From the NCBI RefSeq assembly GCF_013044505.1, contig NZ_JABERD010000021.1:1-64000 (forward strand): a stretch of DNA of 64,000 bases. The letters are read 5' to 3'. A program made the translations under genes and the position numbers. This stretch comes from Streptomyces sp. S3(2020) (GTDB lineage Bacteria > Actinomycetota > Actinomycetes > Streptomycetales > Streptomycetaceae). Shown in pieces: positions 1 through 6,997 of this stretch (positions within the stretch are counted from its first letter, which is position 1; each line of letters begins with the position of its first letter). The notes under the pieces were generated by a model. The model was not told the DNA's origin. It saw only the letters and a list, made by a program, of their open reading frames with translations, and did no database searches.

Positions 1-1
1 C

Positions 2-253
2 GTGATCGCGCTCCTGTGGCGCGGCGGGGCCGGGGGGGTGGTCGACGGCGAGATGACGGCAGCTCGGTTGCGCGCGGTCAGCGGCGCGGCCGAGCACGCC
101 CGGCTGCACGCCGCGGCCGGGCTGACCGCGGCCCGGCTTCACGCCCACCCCGTGCCATTTCCCGCCGGGGAGGACCCGGCACTCGCCCTCGCCCATCACA
201 CCGCGGGCTGCGGTCGGGTGCCAGTGCTCAGGGCCCGTGGCTACGGGCCCTGA
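2..253 (+). CDS. Cation diffusion facilitator, C-terminal end (gene starts before window)
   Basis: The frame is open from the window edge, so no start is claimed. The roughly 80 visible residues match the C-terminal cytoplasmic domain of the cation-efflux protein encoded convergently just downstream: both carry VVDGEMT/VVDGDMT, then an AEHA..LHA stretch, and both end near LAHHTA. By family knowledge this domain follows six membrane helices and helps dimerisation and metal sensing. The membrane part lies outside the window, so whether the gene is intact cannot be judged. It is a paralogue of the next gene, arranged tail to tail. The TGA stop lies inside a hairpin. Confidence 0.6.
   Translation: MIALLWRGGAGGVVDGEMTAARLRAVSGAAEHARLHAAAGLTAARLHAHPVPFPAGEDPALALAHHTAGCGRVPVLRARGYGP
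229..252. terminator. Hairpin between two convergent cation-efflux genes
   Basis: A perfect 10-bp stem (CAGGGCCCGT / ACGGGCCCTG) closes a 4-base GGCT loop and overlaps the stop codon of the upstream gene. No T tract follows on either side, so it may act as a simple stem terminator in both directions. Confidence 0.5.
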
Positions 254-269
254 GCCCTGGCCCCTGACC

Positions 270-1298
270 TCAGGCCGCGGTGTGATGGGCGAGGGTGAGA
301 TGCGGGTCGTCCTCGCCGGGCAGTGGCGCGGGGTCGGCGTGCACCAGGGCCGCGGTGAGCCGGGGCACGGCGTGCAGCAGGGCGTGCTCGGCCTCGACGG
401 CGACCGCGTGGGACTGACGTACCGTCATGTCGCCGTCGACGACCACCGCGACCTCGGCGCGCAGCCGGTGCCCGATCCAGCGCAGCCGCAACTCGCCCAC
501 CTCGCGCACCCCCTCGACCTCCCGCAGGGCGTGCTCGGCCAGGTCGACCAGGGTCGGGTCGACGGCGTCCATGACCCGCCGGAACACCTCGCGTGCCGCG
601 TCCCGCAGGACGAGCGCGATGGCGGCCGTGATCGCCAACCCCACCACGGGGTCGGCGAGTTGCCAGCCCAGGGCTGAACCGCCAGCGCCCAGCAGGACGG
701 CCAGTGACGTGAATCCGTCCGTACGGGCGTGCAGTCCGTCCGCGACGAGCGCGGCCGAGCCGATGTCCCGGCCGACCCGGATCCGGTACCGCGCCACCCA
801 CTCGTTGCCCGCGAAGCCGACGAGCGCGGCGACCGCGACCGCAGGGACGTGCTGGACGGGCCGCGGGTCCAGGAGCCGCTCGATCGCCGTCCACCCGGCG
901 AACGCCGCCGACGCGGCGATCGTCAGCACGATCACGATGCCCGCGAGATCCTCCGCCCGCCCGTACCCGTAGGTGAAACGCCGTGTCGCCGCACGCCGGC
1001 CGAGCACGAACGCGATGCCCAGCGGTACGGCGGTCAGCGCGTCCGCGGCGTTGTGCACGGTGTCCCCGAGTAGCGCGACCGACCCGGACATCACCACCAC
1101 GACCGCCTGCGCCACCGCCGTCGCACCGAGCACCGCGAGCGAGACCCACAGGGCGCGCATGCCCCGCGCCGAGGACTCCAGGGCGGAGTCGAGCTTGTCG
1201 GCGGTCTCGTGGGAGTGGGGGGTGAGGAGATGGGTGAGGCGGTGCCGCCGGCCATGGGTGTGCTCGTGCTCGTGCTGGTGATGATGCCCGTCGCTCAC
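270..1298 (-). CDS. Cation diffusion facilitator (CzcD/ZitB-type) transporter
   Basis: Proton-coupled export of divalent metal (Zn2+, Co2+ or similar) across the cytoplasmic membrane is expected. The product has 342 residues. A histidine-rich N-terminus follows the start (DGHHHQHEHEHTHG), then six hydrophobic helices. The first helix pair carries the site-A type motif GDTVHNAADA and a later helix carries DGLHARTDG, the two His/Asp metal-binding positions of the family. The last 80 residues form the cytoplasmic domain. The GTG start at 1298 is chosen because GGGAGGGG lies 6 bases upstream and the His-rich stretch begins there; a longer frame to 1376 overlaps the divergent regulator and is unlikely. 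It is divergent from an ArsR-type gene that probably controls it. Confidence 0.88.
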   Translation of the reverse strand: MSDGHHHQHEHEHTHGRRHRLTHLLTPHSHETADKLDSALESSARGMRALWVSLAVLGATAVAQAVVVVMSGSVALLGDTVHNAADALTAVPLGIAFVLGRRAATRRFTYGYGRAEDLAGIVIVLTIAASAAFAGWTAIERLLDPRPVQHVPAVAVAALVGFAGNEWVARYRIRVGRDIGSAALVADGLHARTDGFTSLAVLLGAGGSALGWQLADPVVGLAITAAIALVLRDAAREVFRRVMDAVDPTLVDLAEHALREVEGVREVGELRLRWIGHRLRAEVAVVVDGDMTVRQSHAVAVEAEHALLHAVPRLTAALVHADPAPLPGEDDPHLTLAHHTAA

Positions 1299-1349
1299 GT
1301 GCTTCCCCTCCCGGTGCGTGTAGTGGACGTTCCCCGCCCATCGCGCCAT

Positions 1350-1371
1350 TATGTGCGTATGAGCGCACGCA
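1350..1371. promoter_or_regulatory. Candidate ArsR/SmtB operator
   Basis: An imperfect inverted repeat (TGTGCG-6 nt-CGCACG) sits across the ATG of the ArsR-type gene, between it and the divergent efflux gene. SmtB/CmtR-type repressors bind such dyads at their own promoters. This is placement plus symmetry only; the sequence is not a match to a proven site. Confidence 0.35.
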
Positions 1372-1718
1372 TGCACCTGTCACCTGCGCATCATGCGCAC
1401 CCGCTCACCCCCGGCGACGAACAGTTCGTCCTCGCCGCCGAACTCCTCGCCCTCCTCGGCGACCGCACCCGCCTCACGCTGCTGCACGCGCTGACGGGCG
1501 GCGAGGCCGATGTCACGACCCTCACGGAGACCTGCGGAGCGGCCCGGCCCGCGGTCAGCCAGCATCTGGCCCGGCTGCGGCTGGCCGGGCTCGTGAACAC
1601 GCGGAAGGAAGGACGCCGGGTGATCTACTCGCTGCGGGACGGGCATCTGCGGCGGCTCGTGGACGAGGCGTTGAACGTGGCGGACCACCGGCTCAGCGAT
1701 CGGCCGGTGCACGACTGA
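1359..1718 (+). CDS. ArsR/SmtB-family metal-responsive repressor
   Basis: A 119-residue winged-helix repressor. The core ALLGDRTRLTLLHALTGGEADVTTLTETCGAARPAVSQHLARLRLAGLV.. contains the helix-turn-helix AVSQHLARL and a basic wing (RKEGRRVIYSL). The N-terminus is His-rich (HLSPAHHAHP) and the C-terminus has DHRLSDRPVHD. Both resemble terminal metal ligands, but the DxHxxD alpha-5 pattern is not clearly placed, so the metal cannot be assigned. ATG at 1359 is the first start consistent with family length and may be leaderless. Divergence from the efflux gene suggests metal-released repression of efflux. Confidence 0.87.
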   Translation: MSARMHLSPAHHAHPLTPGDEQFVLAAELLALLGDRTRLTLLHALTGGEADVTTLTETCGAARPAVSQHLARLRLAGLVNTRKEGRRVIYSLRDGHLRRLVDEALNVADHRLSDRPVHD

Positions 1719-1724
1719 ACCGGG

Positions 1725-2948
1725 TCAGTACCCCGACCCCTTGCCCAGGTACTGCTCCGCGAAGGCCGACGCCGCGGACGCGGAGCCGAAGAGGCGGCGC
1801 AGACGGGCCAGGGTGGTGCCCGCCCGGTAGGGGTCGCCGGAGGACGTGCCGTGGTAGATGTCGGAGAGCCACTGGGAGAACTCCTGGTAGTCCCAGACCC
1901 GGCCCAGACACGCCGCCGAGTAGCCGGACAGACCCGTGCCGTCGCCCTTGGTGAGCTGGGCGATCAGCGCGTCGCCGAGCAGGAACGCGTCGTGCAGGGC
2001 GAGGTTCATGCCCTTCGCCGCGATGGGCGCCGTGAGATGGGCGGCGTCACCGGCGAGGAAGAGGCGGCCGAAGACCATCGGCTCGACGACATAGCTGTGC
2101 ATGTCGAGGACCCGCTTCTCGATCAGCCGGCCCTCCCTGAGGGGCGGTGCGCCCGACGCGCCCAGGCGCTCCCGCAGTTCGGACCAGACACGGTCGTGCG
2201 ACCAGTTCTCGGGGTCGTCGCCCGGCGGGCACTCCAGGTAGTAGCGGGTCACCTCGGGGCTGCGGGCCATATGGCCGGCGAAGCCGTTCGGGTGCATACC
2301 GAAGATCACGCAGTCGTTGGACGGCGGGGCCTCGGCGAGCAGCGCCAGCCAGCCGATGCCGTAGTCGTAGCGGGAGATGTGCGCGCGGTCCGGAGTCAGT
2401 ACGGCCCGGGTCGCGCCGCGCGCGCCGTCGCAGCCCGCGACGAAGTCACAGCCGATCAGCACCCGTTCGCCCGACTCCGGGTCCGTGTACGACACCGACG
2501 GGCGGCCCGTGTCCAGGTCGTGCAGCTCCACGTCCCGCACACCGAACCGTATGTCGCCGCCGCGCACGTCGGCGTACTCGCGCACCAGGTCGGTCACCAG
2601 CAACTGCTGCGGATAGATCCAGTGATGATGACCCGTCAGCTCGGCGTACTCGAAGCGGTACCGTTCCCCGCCGAACCGGAACTCGCACTCGGCGTGCCGC
2701 TGCGCCCGCTCCAGCAGGCGCACCGCGAGACCCCGCTGTTCGAGACCGCGTACCGCCCACTCCTCCAGGACCCCGGCGCGGGGCCGCTGTTCGATGAACT
2801 CTCGGGTCTCGGTCTCCAGGACCACGCAGTCGACGGAGGCGGCCCGCAGAATGTTCCCGATGGTGAGCCCCGCGGGCCCGGCGCCGATGACGACGACCGG
2901 ACTGCGCTGTGCGGCACCGGAGTTGGAGTGGGGGGTGGGGGAAGTCAT
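1725..2948 (-). CDS. pobA: 4-hydroxybenzoate 3-monooxygenase
   Basis: An FAD-dependent hydroxylase converting 4-hydroxybenzoate to protocatechuate with NAD(P)H and O2. The 407-residue length fits the PobA family. Visible features: FAD Rossmann motif VVVIGAGPAGLTIGN near residue 17, RAGVLE, the substrate-site segment TRYYLECPPGDD matching the RYYVQVP segment of PobA, and FAD motif GRLFLAGDAAHLTAPIAAKGMN. The ATG at 2948 starts just before the flavin domain. Its stop faces the ArsR gene stop 6 bp away. No protocatechuate dioxygenase genes lie in the window, so ring cleavage must be encoded elsewhere. Confidence 0.9.
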   Translation of the reverse strand: MTSPTPHSNSGAAQRSPVVVIGAGPAGLTIGNILRAASVDCVVLETETREFIEQRPRAGVLEEWAVRGLEQRGLAVRLLERAQRHAECEFRFGGERYRFEYAELTGHHHWIYPQQLLVTDLVREYADVRGGDIRFGVRDVELHDLDTGRPSVSYTDPESGERVLIGCDFVAGCDGARGATRAVLTPDRAHISRYDYGIGWLALLAEAPPSNDCVIFGMHPNGFAGHMARSPEVTRYYLECPPGDDPENWSHDRVWSELRERLGASGAPPLREGRLIEKRVLDMHSYVVEPMVFGRLFLAGDAAHLTAPIAAKGMNLALHDAFLLGDALIAQLTKGDGTGLSGYSAACLGRVWDYQEFSQWLSDIYHGTSSGDPYRAGTTLARLRRLFGSASAASAFAEQYLGKGSGY

Positions 2949-3043
2949 CCGAGCATTATGTCCGCGCCCTGTCGCACCCGGGAACCGCGTACCGCGGAAA
3001 TCGGGGTGACCGTGCGGTGCTCGCGAACGGGGTGATGGGTGGG

Positions 3044-3949
3044 TCAGCTCCGCGCGCAACGGAATCCCGTATGACCACTGGAACTGTCAGGGGTGTTGGC
3101 GCTGCGCGCGGCGACACGGTAGCGGTTGCAGTAGGACTTGTGGCACAGGTAGGAGCCCCCGCGGATGACCCGAGAGGGGAGTCCGGCATCCCACCGGTCG
3201 GCGCACCATTCCCACACGTTCCCGGACACGTTGTGGAGCCCGAACCCGTTGGGCGCGAAGGCGTCCACCGGAGCCGTGCCGCGATAGCCGTCGGCGGCCG
3301 TGTTCCTGGTGGGGAAGGTGCCTCGCCAGATGTTGCAGCGGTACTCGCCGCCGGGGTCGAGTTCATCGCCCCAGGGATACCGCTTCTGCTCCAGACCGCC
3401 CCGGGCCGCGTACTCCCACTCCGCCTCCGTGGGCAGCCGCTTGCCCGCCCAGGCCGCGTAGGCCGCCGCGTCGTGCCACGACACATGGACGACCGGATGG
3501 TCAGCTCGCTCCCCGACCGAACTGCCGGGCCCCTCCGGCCGGTTCCAGAACGCCCCCTCCACCCCGCACCACCAGGGTGTGTGCTCGGGCCGCGGGGCGC
3601 CGCGGCGCAGCCCGGCGGGCAGGAAACCGGCGAAGACGTACGACCATCCCAGGCGCTCGGCGTCGGTGCGGTACCCGCTGTCGGCGACGAACTCGGCGTA
3701 CTGCTCGTTGGTCACCGCGCACGCGTCGATCAGGAAGGGCTCGACCCGCACCGCCCGCACCGGCCCCTCCCCGTCGGCGGGAAACCCCTCCGCGTCCTGC
3801 GCGCCCATCAGGAACTCGCCACCGGGCAGCGCCACCATGCCGGCGACCGGACCCCGGGGAGCCCGCGACGGCGGCACGACCCGTGGCTCCTCGCTCGGGC
3901 CGCCTCCCGACGGCATGCAGCAGCGGGCGGGTGGCGGCGACTCGTGCAT
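3044..3949 (-). CDS. Formylglycine-generating enzyme (sulfatase-modifying factor)
   Basis: A copper-dependent oxidase that converts the Cys of a CxPxR motif in sulfatases to formylglycine. The 301-residue product has the FGE-sulfatase fold: LPGGEFLMG near residue 41, HPVVHVSWHDAAAYAAWAGKRLPTEAEWEYAARGG-type core, NVSGNVWEWC, and the C-terminal GGSYLCHKSYCNRYRVAARS with the two copper-binding cysteines (C269, C274). Having both cysteines separates true FGEs from EgtB-like relatives. No sulfatase gene is present in the window, so the client is encoded elsewhere. The start is the most upstream ATG; an internal ATG at codon 12 is also possible. Confidence 0.9.
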   Translation of the reverse strand: MHESPPPARCCMPSGGGPSEEPRVVPPSRAPRGPVAGMVALPGGEFLMGAQDAEGFPADGEGPVRAVRVEPFLIDACAVTNEQYAEFVADSGYRTDAERLGWSYVFAGFLPAGLRRGAPRPEHTPWWCGVEGAFWNRPEGPGSSVGERADHPVVHVSWHDAAAYAAWAGKRLPTEAEWEYAARGGLEQKRYPWGDELDPGGEYRCNIWRGTFPTRNTAADGYRGTAPVDAFAPNGFGLHNVSGNVWEWCADRWDAGLPSRVIRGGSYLCHKSYCNRYRVAARSANTPDSSSGHTGFRCARS

Positions 3950-3980
3950 GGCGCGAGGCTAGGCGACGTTCCTGTGCGGC

Positions 3981-4020
3981 CGGTCAGCGCTCGGTCAGCG
4001 GCCGGTCAGCGGTCGGTCAG
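3981..4020. repeat. 11-bp tandem repeat, about 3.6 copies
   Basis: The core CGGTCAGCG recurs with an 11-base period (starts 3981, 3992, 4003, 4014), filling the gap between the FGE start and the end of the CoA-binding gene. The TCA of the last copy is the stop codon (TGA) of the CoA-binding gene on the minus strand. Confidence 0.75.
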
Positions 4021-4424
4021 CCGAGCCGGGGGATCTCGATGGCGGGGCAGCGGTCCATGACCATCTCCAGACCGGCGGCGCGGGTGCGCTCGTACGCGGC
4101 CTCGTCGATCACTCCCAGCTGGTACCAGACGGCCTTGGCACCCTTCGCGACGGCCTCGTCGGCGACGGCACCGGCCAGGTCGCTGTTGACGAACACGTCC
4201 ACGACGTCGACGTCGAAGGGGATCGCCTCCAGCGAGGGATAGCCCTGCTCGCCGTGGACCGTCTCCGCCTTGGGGTGCACGGGCACGATGCGCTTGCCGT
4301 ACCGCCGCAGCACGTCCGCGACGCCGTAGGCCGCACGTCGCTGGTTCGACGACAGGCCCACGATCGCCCAGGTGTCGCCGCTCTCGGTGAGGATCTTGCG
4401 GATCGTTGCTGGGTCGCCGTACAC
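4017..4424 (-). CDS. CoA-binding domain protein (YccU family)
   Basis: A 135-residue single Rossmann-type CoA_binding domain: TWAIVGLSSNQRRAAYGVADVLRRYGKRIVPVHP near the start, then GYPSLEAIPFDVDVVDVFVN and AKAVWYQLGVIDE. Homologues bind CoA, but their cellular role is not settled. The GTG at 4424 has AGGAGG 6 bases upstream, which decides the start. The stop lies in the 11-bp repeat. Confidence 0.85.
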   Translation of the reverse strand: MYGDPATIRKILTESGDTWAIVGLSSNQRRAAYGVADVLRRYGKRIVPVHPKAETVHGEQGYPSLEAIPFDVDVVDVFVNSDLAGAVADEAVAKGAKAVWYQLGVIDEAAYERTRAAGLEMVMDRCPAIEIPRLG

Positions 4425-4522
4425 GCTCGGCCTCCTGTGAAGTCCTGTGCTGCCCTGCCGGGGCTGGTGTGCGCGACAACAGTGGGCCGGGCGCCGGGAT
4501 TCCCGAGGCGGCCCTCCCTCCG

Positions 4523-5140
4523 TCAGAGCGCCGCGGGGTAGCGGCCCGGCCGATGGTTCATGACCAGGACCAGGTCGAGCACGGCGACCCCCACGGCGGA
4601 CAGGGCGACGGTGTGGAGCGGCGCCGTCACGGCCGACAGGGCGACGACCGTGGCGTCGAGCGCGAGGAGCACGTATCCGGCCCGCCACCCCAGCCGGTCC
4701 TGGCAGACGAGGGCGACGACCTGGAAGCCGCCGAGGCTGGAGTGGTGGCGCAGCACGATGAGCAGGCCGAGTCCTCCGGCGAGGTTGCCCATGATTACGG
4801 CGTACACCGGGTTGATCCGGGCCGCCTCGATGTACAGCGGGTGCAGCAGCGAGAACGCCGACAGCGCGGCCACGGCCAGCACCGAACTCACGACGAACCG
4901 CCACCCCCGGCGCGTCCAGGCCAGCACGGCGAAGGGCAGGTTCACGAGGGCGAAGAGGATGCCGAAGGGACAGTGCAGCAGCTGCGAGAGCAGCAGTACG
5001 AGGCCGGCCGTGCCACCGGTCACCGCCCCGGCGGTGCCGATCAGGAACAGCCCGAAGGACGTGACGAAGGTGCCGACGGCGATGGCGACGACGTTCTCGG
5101 CGAGGCTGTGCGGGACGGGTAGCGAGGCGGACTCGTGCAT
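4523..5140 (-). CDS. YitT-like integral membrane protein
   Basis: A 205-residue protein with about five to six hydrophobic segments, beginning VVAIAVGTFVTSFGLFLIGTAG and including GLGLLIVLRHHSSLGGFQVVAL. This pattern resembles YitT/YczE-type membrane proteins of unknown transport substrate. The ATG at 5140 follows a GGGA-type site weakly. It is divergent from an Lrp/AsnC regulator 98 bp away, an arrangement often seen for amino-acid exporters, but export is inference only. Confidence 0.72.
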   Translation of the reverse strand: MHESASLPVPHSLAENVVAIAVGTFVTSFGLFLIGTAGAVTGGTAGLVLLLSQLLHCPFGILFALVNLPFAVLAWTRRGWRFVVSSVLAVAALSAFSLLHPLYIEAARINPVYAVIMGNLAGGLGLLIVLRHHSSLGGFQVVALVCQDRLGWRAGYVLLALDATVVALSAVTAPLHTVALSAVGVAVLDLVLVMNHRPGRYPAAL

Positions 5141-5238
5141 CCCGTCAGCTTGGGGAAGAGGCCCAGGATGTGCAACACAGGGTCTGAGGGTTGAGCAGAA
5201 TGGAACATGACTGAAGGGTTGGGTGGCATTGTGTTCAG

Positions 5239-5700
5239 ATGGACAGTCTCGACGCCCAGATCCTCCTCGCCCTCGACGACGAGCCCGACGCCACCGCCCT
5301 GGCGCTCTCCGCACGGCTGGGCATCGCCCGCAACACCCTCAGTTCCCGCTTGCAGCGCATGCAGCGGTCGGGCGTCCTGAGGGAGTTCACCCGCCGCGTC
5401 GATCCGGCGCTCCTCGGCCACGGGCTGACCGCGTTCGTCTCCATCGCCGTGAGCCAGACCGACTCGGCCCACGCCATGCGGACTCTGCGCGGCATCCCGG
5501 AGGTGGTCGAGATGCACTCCACGACGGGAGAGGCGGACCTTCTGGTGAAGGTGGTCGCCCGGGACACCGCCGACCTCCACCGGATCACCGGCCGGATCCT
5601 CGACGCGCCGGGCGTGGTGCGCACCAGCACCGCCATCTCCCTGTGCGAGGAGATGCCGCTGCGGATCCGGGCACTCATCGAGGAGGCCGCGAAAGCCTGA
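5239..5700 (+). CDS. Lrp/AsnC-family transcriptional regulator
   Basis: A 153-residue protein with an N-terminal HTH (MDSLDAQILLALDDEPDATALALSARLGIARNTLSSRLQRM) and a C-terminal RAM/AsnC ligand domain (EVVEMHSTTGEADLLVKVVARDTADLHRIT). It has the full length for the family. It is divergent from the YitT-type membrane gene, which is its likely target. Confidence 0.88.
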   Translation: MDSLDAQILLALDDEPDATALALSARLGIARNTLSSRLQRMQRSGVLREFTRRVDPALLGHGLTAFVSIAVSQTDSAHAMRTLRGIPEVVEMHSTTGEADLLVKVVARDTADLHRITGRILDAPGVVRTSTAISLCEEMPLRIRALIEEAAKA

Positions 5701-5744
5701 TCACGCGGCCGACGCCGAGCCGGCCCGGCCGCCGGGGCCGGGGA

Positions 5745-6172
5745 TCACACGAAGTGCACCGAGACCGCGCCGAGGAGGCCGAAGCGTGCCTCGGCCTCCT
5801 GGCCGGCCGCGACGAAGGGCGCGGTGGTCATGGCGCCGGGCAGCACCGACTGCCCGGCCTCCAGGGCGGTTCCGAAGGTGGCCAGGGTGTTGGCCAGCCA
5901 GGCGACCGCCGTGCCGTCGCCGGAGGCCACGGGGTCGTCGTCGATGACCAGTTCGGCTGTGACGCCGGCGAGGCCGGTGCTGCGTGGCCGACGACGGTCG
6001 CCCCGTCGGCCGGCCGCCGGGTGACGTTGTCCCGCTGGATCGCTGGATCGCTGGATCGCTGGATCGCGTAGGCGTCGGCCAGGCCCAGGCCGGGGAGCAG
6101 CTCCGTCAGCGGCTCGACGGGACTGACCCGGTGCTCGGCGTGGCGCAGCAGGCGGGCCGCCTCCTGTCTCAC
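5745..6172 (-). pseudogene. 2-keto-4-pentenoate hydratase (MhpD-type), internally deleted and frameshifted
   Basis: The first third reads as the hydratase N-terminus (QEAARLLRHAEHRVSPVEPL..GLGLADAYAIQ..RDNVTRR..VVGH) from GTG 6172, with AAGGAG upstream. After VVGH the sequence jumps, in another frame, to the family C-terminus (GLAGVTAELVIDDD.., VAWLANTLATFG..LEAGQSVLPGA, GLLGAVSVHFV, stop at 5745). About 110 central residues, which hold the metal-binding Glu residues, are missing. An expanded 8-bp repeat also inserts eight residues near codon 45. In this pathway the enzyme would hydrate the dienoate left after ring-fission hydrolysis, so the step is probably lost or supplied elsewhere. Confidence 0.82.
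6033..6064. repeat. 8-bp tandem repeat, four copies, inside the broken hydratase gene
   Basis: CGCTGGAT is repeated four times exactly. Homologous hydratases need only one copy (AIQRDN). The three extra copies add 24 bp, inserting RSSDPAIQ in frame. This looks like replication slippage. Confidence 0.9.
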
Positions 6173-6247
6173 GCCCGGCTCCTTGCCTCTCACGCCCGGC
6201 TCCTTGCTCTTACACCCGGCTCCTTGCTCTTACCCCCGGCTCCTCGC
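6167..6247. repeat. 20-bp tandem repeat, four copies, at the TetR-hydratase junction
   Basis: Four units of 20-21 bp start at 6167, 6188, 6208 and 6228. Read on the minus strand each unit has AAGGAG or a close variant, then CCGGG, then GTGAGA or a decayed form. The unit is thus the repressor end plus the ribosome site and start of the next gene, duplicated in place. The distal copy holds the TetR TAA stop. Confidence 0.85.
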
Positions 6248-6862
6248 CGCCATGCGGGTGGCGGCGTCGTAGACGAGCTCGGCGTGCAGCTCGAACATGG
6301 CCACGAGGTCGACGGCGTCGCCGTGGATCTCGCGGTGCACGAACAGCCCGTCGGCGCCCGCGACGGCGTAGGTGGTCAGGGTGCGGACGGCCGCGTCGTC
6401 CAGGTCCGGGAACAGGGTCCCGATCATCTCGCTGATCTTGCCGCTCGCGACTCCGCGGACCTGGAGGAAGACCGTGCGGCCGCGCGGTTCGGCGGGTCGG
6501 CGTTCCAGGGCGAGCATGAGCCCCAGGCGCAGGAAGTCGGGTGCGTCGACCAGGGACTCGGCCACGTTCGCCGCCATGGTGACGCACCGCTCCAGCGGGG
6601 TCCCGGTGCCCTCGCCCGGCAGCTCCACGGCCGTGAGCCAGCTCTCGAAGCTGCGCTCGATCACCGCGGCGATCAGGTCGTCCTTGTCCTTGAAATGCCA
6701 GTAGATCGAGCTGGCGGGCAGTCCGCACTTGGCGCTGACCGCCGCGATCGACGTGCCCTCGTACCCGCGTTCGCCCGCGATCTCGACAGCCGCGTCGAGA
6801 ATCCGCAGCCGCGACTCCACCCCGTTCGCACGCTTCTTGCGCGCCGTCTGCGGCCTGGTCAT
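6230..6862 (-). CDS. TetR-family repressor of the aromatic operon
   Basis: A 210-residue protein. The N-terminal HTH is typical (SRLRILDAAVEIAGERGYEGTSIAAVSAKCGLPASSIYWHFKDKDDLIAAVIE), followed by a helical ligand domain. ATG at 6862 fits the family length. It is divergent from the hydroxylase-hydrolase-dioxygenase operon with a near-perfect palindrome in between, so local repression released by an aromatic intermediate is the likely role. It was once co-transcribed with the now broken hydratase gene. Confidence 0.88.
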   Translation of the reverse strand: MTRPQTARKKRANGVESRLRILDAAVEIAGERGYEGTSIAAVSAKCGLPASSIYWHFKDKDDLIAAVIERSFESWLTAVELPGEGTGTPLERCVTMAANVAESLVDAPDFLRLGLMLALERRPAEPRGRTVFLQVRGVASGKISEMIGTLFPDLDDAAVRTLTTYAVAGADGLFVHREIHGDAVDLVAMFELHAELVYDAATRMAARSRG

Positions 6863-6892
6863 GAGAGGTGCCCTTCCTGCCGTGTCGATCTC

Positions 6893-6951
6893 TTGACCGT
6901 ATCCAACACCCAGCTTACCGTAGCGGTTATTCCAATTGGAATGAACGCTAC
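6893..6951 (+). promoter_or_regulatory. Promoter and TetR-type operator of the aromatic operon
   Basis: TTGACC (6893-6898), a 17-bp spacer and TACCGT (6916-6921) form a vegetative-type promoter pointing at the hydroxylase gene. A 32-bp inverted repeat spans 6920-6951: outer arms GTAGCG/CGCTAC and a perfect 14-bp core ATTCCAATTGGAAT, with only the GTT/GAA linkers imperfect. The dyad starts on the -10 and covers the expected transcription start, a classic repression position. Confidence 0.7.
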
Positions 6952-6997
6952 AGCAAGAGTCGCGAAGAGCCGCAGTGAACGACAGTGAGGTGGCCTG

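Noticed and set aside
6033..6247. Short repeats considered as a CRISPR array
   Set aside because: Units are directly tandem without spacers and lie in gene ends; no cas genes anywhere in the window.
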